Assembly: GCF_004352825.1 (NCBI RefSeq)
Contig: NZ_SJRW01000002.1
Coordinates: 372,001 to 436,000 of the forward strand
Direction: 5' to 3'
From: Luteimonas arsenica
Lineage (GTDB): Bacteria; Pseudomonadota; Gammaproteobacteria; Xanthomonadales; Xanthomonadaceae
Length of the DNA stretch: 64,000 nucleotides
In this document: positions 59,991 through 64,000 of the stretch, in pieces
How positions within the stretch are numbered: position 1 is the first letter of the stretch
Layout: each line of letters begins with the position of its first letter
Notes under the pieces: generated by a model
Databases searched by the model: none
Seen by the model: the letters and a program-made list of their open reading frames with translations, nothing else
What the model was told of the DNA's origin: nothing
Position numbers and translations under genes: made by a program

Positions 59991-61060
59991 GAACGCTTCT
60001 CCGCGGCGATGGCGGCGGCGCGCTGCTCCAGCAGGTCGGCCGGCGGATCGGCGTAGAGGTAGTCGAACATGGCTTCCACGGGCTGCACCTTGCTCTCCAG
60101 GTAGGCGTTGATTTCCTCGTCGACCATGCGGCCGCACTCCTCGATCCAGGCCTTCTCCTGCGCCTCGTCCCAGGCGCCCTGGGCGCTGAGCCAGGTGCGC
60201 AGGCGGGTCATCGGGTCGCGGGTCCAGGCGTCCTTGACCTCGGCGTCGTCGCGGTAGCGTCGGGCGTCGTCGGCGGTGGTGTGGTCGTGCAGGCGGTAGG
60301 TCATGAACTCGATCACGCTGCCGCCTTCGCCCGAACGCGCGCGCGCCATCGCGCGGCGCATGCCCTCGAGCACGGCGAACAGGTCGTTGCCGTCCACCTG
60401 CAGGCAGTGCAGGCCGCCGGCCAGGCCCTTCTGCGCCAGGGTCTTGGCGCCGGTCTGCGCCTTGCGCGGCACCGAGATCGCCCAGCCGTTGTTGATGATG
60501 CACTGGATGAAGGGCAGGGCGTAGGCGCCGGCGGAGTTGATCGCGGCGTAGGTGTCGGTCTTCGACGAACCACCGTCGCCGCAGCAGGTCACGGCCACGC
60601 GATCCTCGCCGCGCAGCTTGAACGCGAGCGCGGAACCGGCGGCGTGCAGGCACTGGGTCGCGATCGGCACGCACCAGGGGAAGTCGTGCTTCGGGCCGGA
60701 GAAATCGTTGCCGCGTTCGTCGCCGCCCCAGTACATCAGCACGTCGCGCGGCTTCACGCCGCGCATGAACTGCGCGCCGTACTCGCGGTAGCTGGGGGCG
60801 AAGACGTCCTCGGGCCGCATCGCGGCGCCAATGCCGACGTGGGTGGCCTCGTGGCCCAGGCAGGCGGCGTAGGTGCCGAGCTTGCCGGTGCGCTGCAGGG
60901 CGATGGCCTTGGCGTCGAAGGTGCGCACCAGCAGCATCTGCTTGAACAGCGGCAGGATTTCGGTCGCCGAGGGCGCTTCCGGCGGCAGCTCGGCCACCAG
61001 GGTGCCATCCGGGCCAAGGTACTGGAGATATTCGATTTCGAAGGTCGCGGCAACGCTCAT
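59987..61060 (-). CDS. 2-oxo acid dehydrogenase E1 alpha subunit
   Basis: A 357-residue thiamine-diphosphate-dependent decarboxylase subunit. The ThDP motif runs GDGGSSKTDTYAAINSAGAY to IINNGWAIS, about 28 residues, the usual GDG-N motif. TYRLHDHTTADDARRYR carries the phospho-loop-like region. ATG 61060 is chosen over GTG 61084. A -10-like TATCAT lies on the minus strand at 61101-61096, giving a leader of about 29 nt. First gene of the E1alpha-E1beta-E2 operon; no E3 is nearby. Confidence 0.92.
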   Translation of the reverse strand: MSVAATFEIEYLQYLGPDGTLVAELPPEAPSATEILPLFKQMLLVRTFDAKAIALQRTGKLGTYAACLGHEATHVGIGAAMRPEDVFAPSYREYGAQFMRGVKPRDVLMYWGGDERGNDFSGPKHDFPWCVPIATQCLHAAGSALAFKLRGEDRVAVTCCGDGGSSKTDTYAAINSAGAYALPFIQCIINNGWAISVPRKAQTGAKTLAQKGLAGGLHCLQVDGNDLFAVLEGMRRAMARARSGEGGSVIEFMTYRLHDHTTADDARRYRDDAEVKDAWTRDPMTRLRTWLSAQGAWDEAQEKAWIEECGRMVDEEINAYLESKVQPVEAMFDYLYADPPADLLEQRAAAIAAEKRS

Positions 61061-61163
61061 GCGGTCACGTGCTCGGTCATCCACGGGAGCCGGACATGAT
61101 ACCCGGACGATGTTCGGGGTTTGTTGCGCGGTGCGGCAAGGGCGGTCGGCCCGCCGCGGTGCG

Positions 61164-61195
61164 AAAAAAAGGAGCGCGGCCGGGGCCGCGCTCCT
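61164..61195 (-). terminator. Rho-independent terminator after the secreted nuclease
   Basis: On the minus strand a 12-bp GC-rich stem (AGGAGCGCGGCC type, 61195-61184 with 61181-61170) is followed by seven T's (61170-61164). It is 25 nt after the stop and is the best intrinsic terminator in the window. Confidence 0.9.
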
Positions 61196-61220
61196 GCTTG
61201 CATCCCGGCGATGGCCGGAT

Positions 61221-64000
61221 TCAGCGCCCCATCTTCACCTGGATGGAATCGCTGTTGTCGTGCAGCGCCGGATCGGTCGCCGCCGAGTCCACGTCGACCT
61301 CGATCGAGAACATCGGCGGCATCAGCTTGCCCGTGGTGTCCACGGTCACCGTGAACAGCAGGGTTTCGCTGCTGGCCAGGGCGCCGTCGTCGGCGATGCA
61401 GGTCGCGCGGAACGACGACGCGGCCGCGGGCGTGCAGGTCCAGCCCGGCGCGACCTCGAGCGTCACGCGCGCGGTGGGCACCGAGGCCGCCACGTCCAGC
61501 ACCGGTGAAGGCGCCGGCGACGGGCCGTCGTTGGCCACCACCACCGACCAGCTTGTCGGTGCCGTGCGCGGGAAGACGGCCGGACCGGACACCTGCACCG
61601 ACAGGTCGGCGATGCTTGCGACCGAGATCGCCGCGCTGTCGCTGTCGTTGCCGGCCTCCGGGTCCTCGGTCTGCGAGGTCGCGGCCGCGGTCAGGGTGAC
61701 CGTGGAGCCGGCCGCTTCCGGCGGCGCCGCGGCCTGGACGCTGAATCCGGCCGGCTGCGAAACGGCAAGCTCGTCCGCGGTGCACGCGGCGGTGGTCTGG
61801 CCACCGGTCACGCTGCCCGGTTCACAGGTCCAGCCGCTCGGGGCCGTGACCGTGAGGCCCGGCAGTTCGGCGTCGACCGCGATGCCCAGGCCCGGGAACT
61901 GTGCCGCATCCGGACCGGCATTGGTGGCCTCGACCAGCCAGGTCATGGTGCCGGCCACGGCCACCGAGGGCTGCGGGGCGGTCACCACGGCCTGCATGTC
62001 GGCGAACTGGATCGCCTGCAGCCGGAGCAGCAGCACCGAGGGGTCGTGGTCGGACAGGCGCGCGGCGCTGTTGGCGTCGTTGCGCGCGGTCTCCGGGAAG
62101 TCGGCGTTGATGCGCGCGTGGCTCATCGTCCAGGAGTTGACCAGCGGCGAGGCCAGCACCGCGTCGTTGACCAGGATGTGGTCGAGCGACTGGGCGTTGT
62201 TCTCGAACACGAACGAATAGCGCTCTTCCGCCGGCACGCCGAAGGTCGCGTTGTACATGTCCGGCTCGACCAGGTCGGCGCCGTCACCATTCACCGCGGT
62301 GGTCGCATCGGCCGAGGGCATGCCGGTCACGGTGCCCATGGCGTCGGCGTAGCCGTCGTTGAACTCGAAGGCGTTGAAGTCGCCGAGCACGATCAGCTTG
62401 CGCTCCGGGTCGGCCTGCTGCATGTCCTGCAGCATGCCGGCCAGGAATTCGGCCTGCTTCTGCCGCTTCTGGCGCACGCGGTCGCCGTTGGTGCCGGTGC
62501 CGAGCGGGGTTTCGTCGTTGATGCCGCTGAGCGAACGCTGGTGCACGGTGACCACCGTCACCGGCAGCTCGCGGCCGTCGGCGAAGTTCACCACCGCGTC
62601 GAGCACCAGCGGCGGCCGGTCGTTGAGCAGGGTCGTGGAGCCGTCGCCGTCGTAGGTCCAGGTGGCGTCCGCGCCCACCTGTTCGACCGAGAGCACCTGC
62701 ACGCGCCGCAGCGACGCGCCGATTTCTCCGGCCTTGACCAGGAAGCCGACGTCGATGCCGCCGACGTCGTTGCCTTCCTCGAGGTAGGCGACGTAGCCCG
62801 GGTCGGGCTGGCCCAGCGCCACCGCGTCGGCATTGACCTTCGCGGCCAGCGCCTGCAGCGCGTTGAGGTTCTCGACCTCGCTGACGCCGATCACGTCGGG
62901 CGAATGCATGTAGGCGCGGATGCCCAGCGAGGCCTTGTTGAGGCGGCTGGCGAAGGCGTCCGCGGTCAGCACCGGCTCGCTGATGCCGGGGTCGTTCACG
63001 GTGTCGAAGAAGCGCTGCAGGTTGTAGGTCGCGAAGCTGGCGTGGTCGTCGCCCGGCAGCACCGAGGAGCGCGGCTGGTCGAGGCCGCCGCACTCGATCG
63101 CGAGCGTGGTTTCCGGATACACCGTGTAGCGGCGGAAGGTGTAGTCCAGCGGGCCGGTCAGGGTGTCGTCGATGATCACGCAGCCGGCGGCCAGGTTGGC
63201 CTGCGGCGCGCCGATGGTGTCGCTGTCCACCGCGATGACCTCGGGGTTGAAGTCCCAGCGCGGGATCGCGGTGGCGGTGGTGCCGCTGGGGTCGGGGTCG
63301 GGCACCTGGATGCCGGCCTCGCGCAGCGGGCGCGCGACGCCGTCGGCGACCACGGCGAACTGGCCGTTGCCGGTGGAGGTGGCCTGGGTCTCGTTGGTGT
63401 TGCCGCGGGTCGGCGCGACCACGCGCGCGTTGGGCACCACCACGCGCATGCCCTCGTAGCGCTCGAGCTGGTCGAGGCCGCCGTCGGGCAGGGCGCTTTC
63501 GGCCGAGATCACCACCGGTGCCGGCAGGGCGTGGCCGGTGGACAGCTGGGTGACGGTGGCGAAGCTCAGTTCGGTCATCGGCAGCTGGTGCGGGTCGGCG
63601 GCGGGGATGTACTCCAGCACCGTGCCCTGCACGCGCACCCGGTTGCCCACGGCCGCCTCCGGGCCGGGGGCCGCGGAGGTGAACACGAACAGGCCCTCGG
63701 AGGTCTCCTCGTTGTCGTCGGCCTCGGCGTCCGACGTCTGCATGAAGAAGCCGTTGTTCTTGCGCGCGGTGACGATGCCGGTGGTGACCACCACCTCGCC
63801 CTCCAGCGGCGAGGTCGCGCCCGCGCCCTGGATCGCGGAGATCGGCATGGTCACGAAGTCGTCGTTGAGGATGGTGCCGGTGCCCGCCAGGGTGCCGTCC
63901 TGGGCGCCGCTGACGTTCGAGATCTGCAGGCTGAAGGTCTCGTCGGGCTCGACCACGGTGTCGCCGAGCACGCTGACCGGCAGCGACACCGACTGCTCGC
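61221..64000 (-). CDS. ExeM/NucH-family extracellular endonuclease, 3' part (5' end outside the window)
   Basis: At least 925 residues are visible and the protein continues beyond base 64000. From its visible start: the end of a Calx-beta domain (GDTVVEPDETFSLQISNV), an OB-like region (VVTTGIVTARKNNGFFMQTSD) and the endonuclease/exonuclease/phosphatase domain. The nuclease residues include SFATYNLQRFFDT, VIGVSEVENL, KLIVLGDFNAFE and LSDHDPSVLLL. Two DUF11-like beta domains (ADMQAVVTAPQPSVAVAG; ADLSVQVSGPAVFPR) form the C-terminus. Such enzymes degrade extracellular DNA, for example in biofilm or nutrient scavenging. Frame and stop are clear. Confidence 0.9.
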   Translation of the reverse strand, partial: EQSVSLPVSVLGDTVVEPDETFSLQISNVSGAQDGTLAGTGTILNDDFVTMPISAIQGAGATSPLEGEVVVTTGIVTARKNNGFFMQTSDAEADDNEETSEGLFVFTSAAPGPEAAVGNRVRVQGTVLEYIPAADPHQLPMTELSFATVTQLSTGHALPAPVVISAESALPDGGLDQLERYEGMRVVVPNARVVAPTRGNTNETQATSTGNGQFAVVADGVARPLREAGIQVPDPDPSGTTATAIPRWDFNPEVIAVDSDTIGAPQANLAAGCVIIDDTLTGPLDYTFRRYTVYPETTLAIECGGLDQPRSSVLPGDDHASFATYNLQRFFDTVNDPGISEPVLTADAFASRLNKASLGIRAYMHSPDVIGVSEVENLNALQALAAKVNADAVALGQPDPGYVAYLEEGNDVGGIDVGFLVKAGEIGASLRRVQVLSVEQVGADATWTYDGDGSTTLLNDRPPLVLDAVVNFADGRELPVTVVTVHQRSLSGINDETPLGTGTNGDRVRQKRQKQAEFLAGMLQDMQQADPERKLIVLGDFNAFEFNDGYADAMGTVTGMPSADATTAVNGDGADLVEPDMYNATFGVPAEERYSFVFENNAQSLDHILVNDAVLASPLVNSWTMSHARINADFPETARNDANSAARLSDHDPSVLLLRLQAIQFADMQAVVTAPQPSVAVAGTMTWLVEATNAGPDAAQFPGLGIAVDAELPGLTVTAPSGWTCEPGSVTGGQTTAACTADELAVSQPAGFSVQAAAPPEAAGSTVTLTAAATSQTEDPEAGNDSDSAAISVASIADLSVQVSGPAVFPRTAPTSWSVVVANDGPSPAPSPVLDVAASVPTARVTLEVAPGWTCTPAAASSFRATCIADDGALASSETLLFTVTVDTTGKLMPPMFSIEVDVDSAATDPALHDNSDSIQVKMGR

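Overview
The window is a GC-rich, densely packed chromosomal segment of a gammaproteobacterium of the Xanthomonas/Lysobacter/Luteimonas group (Lysobacteraceae). The evidence is its gene set: split class II ribonucleotide reductase nrdJa/nrdJb around a Lys/Ala-rich histone-like gene, long TrpS, PhoP/PhoQ preceded by a small PepSY-like protein, a DesK/DesR-type kinase and regulator next to ABC-2 genes, a secreted M23 peptidase, and an ExeM/NucH-like nuclease. There are no phage, integrase, transposase or CRISPR signatures. The only mobile-looking sequence is a 144-bp palindromic element between lipB and lipA.

Layout. 1-6350: cell-wall genes (mltB end, rlpA, dacC), a CsgG-like secreted protein, then ybeD-lipB-lipA for lipoate synthesis. 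6500-10800: the tail-specific protease prc and two EamA transporters. 10800-15300 (minus): a MacAB-like four-gene export operon. 15440-20940 (plus, divergent): an ABC-2 exporter, a secreted amidohydrolase fused to a CIA30-like domain, and a DesK/DesR-like two-component system. 21565-27804 (minus): aminopeptidase, HAD phosphatase, AI-2E permease, three small envelope/stress proteins (YqjE and YqjD/ElaB types) and a Do-type periplasmic protease. 28267-31945: class II ribonucleotide reductase. 32000-38980: mostly small secreted, lipoprotein or unknown genes. 38990-41990: a copper module (copA, cueR, copZ) with two MerR-type promoters. 42190-46905: dusA, an arginine-deiminase-like enzyme and phoPQ. 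46913-55193: mtfA, birA-coaX, a SPOR-like protein, tRNA-Thr(TGT), arginase, entericidin, CsbD, trpS and an MBL hydrolase. 55246-64000 (minus): VOC protein, HEAT-repeat protein, M23 peptidase, a 2-oxo acid dehydrogenase E1alpha-E1beta-E2 operon, and the 3' part of a large secreted nuclease.

How the genes work together. ybeD-lipB-lipA make the lipoyl cofactor used by the E2 of the dehydrogenase operon. CopA, CueR and CopZ form a complete cytosolic copper response. Prc, the Do protease, the YqjD/YqjE-like proteins, entericidin and CsbD suggest a generous envelope-stress toolkit. A theme seen directly in the sequence is that at least nine genes have a TANNNT-like -10 element ending 6-7 nt before the ATG and no Shine-Dalgarno sequence, which predicts leaderless or nearly leaderless mRNAs. 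The points most worth following are this promoter architecture, the nrdJa-histone-nrdJb cluster with its NrdR-like boxes and A9 run, the palindromic element that supplies the end of LipB, and the twin CueR-type operators.
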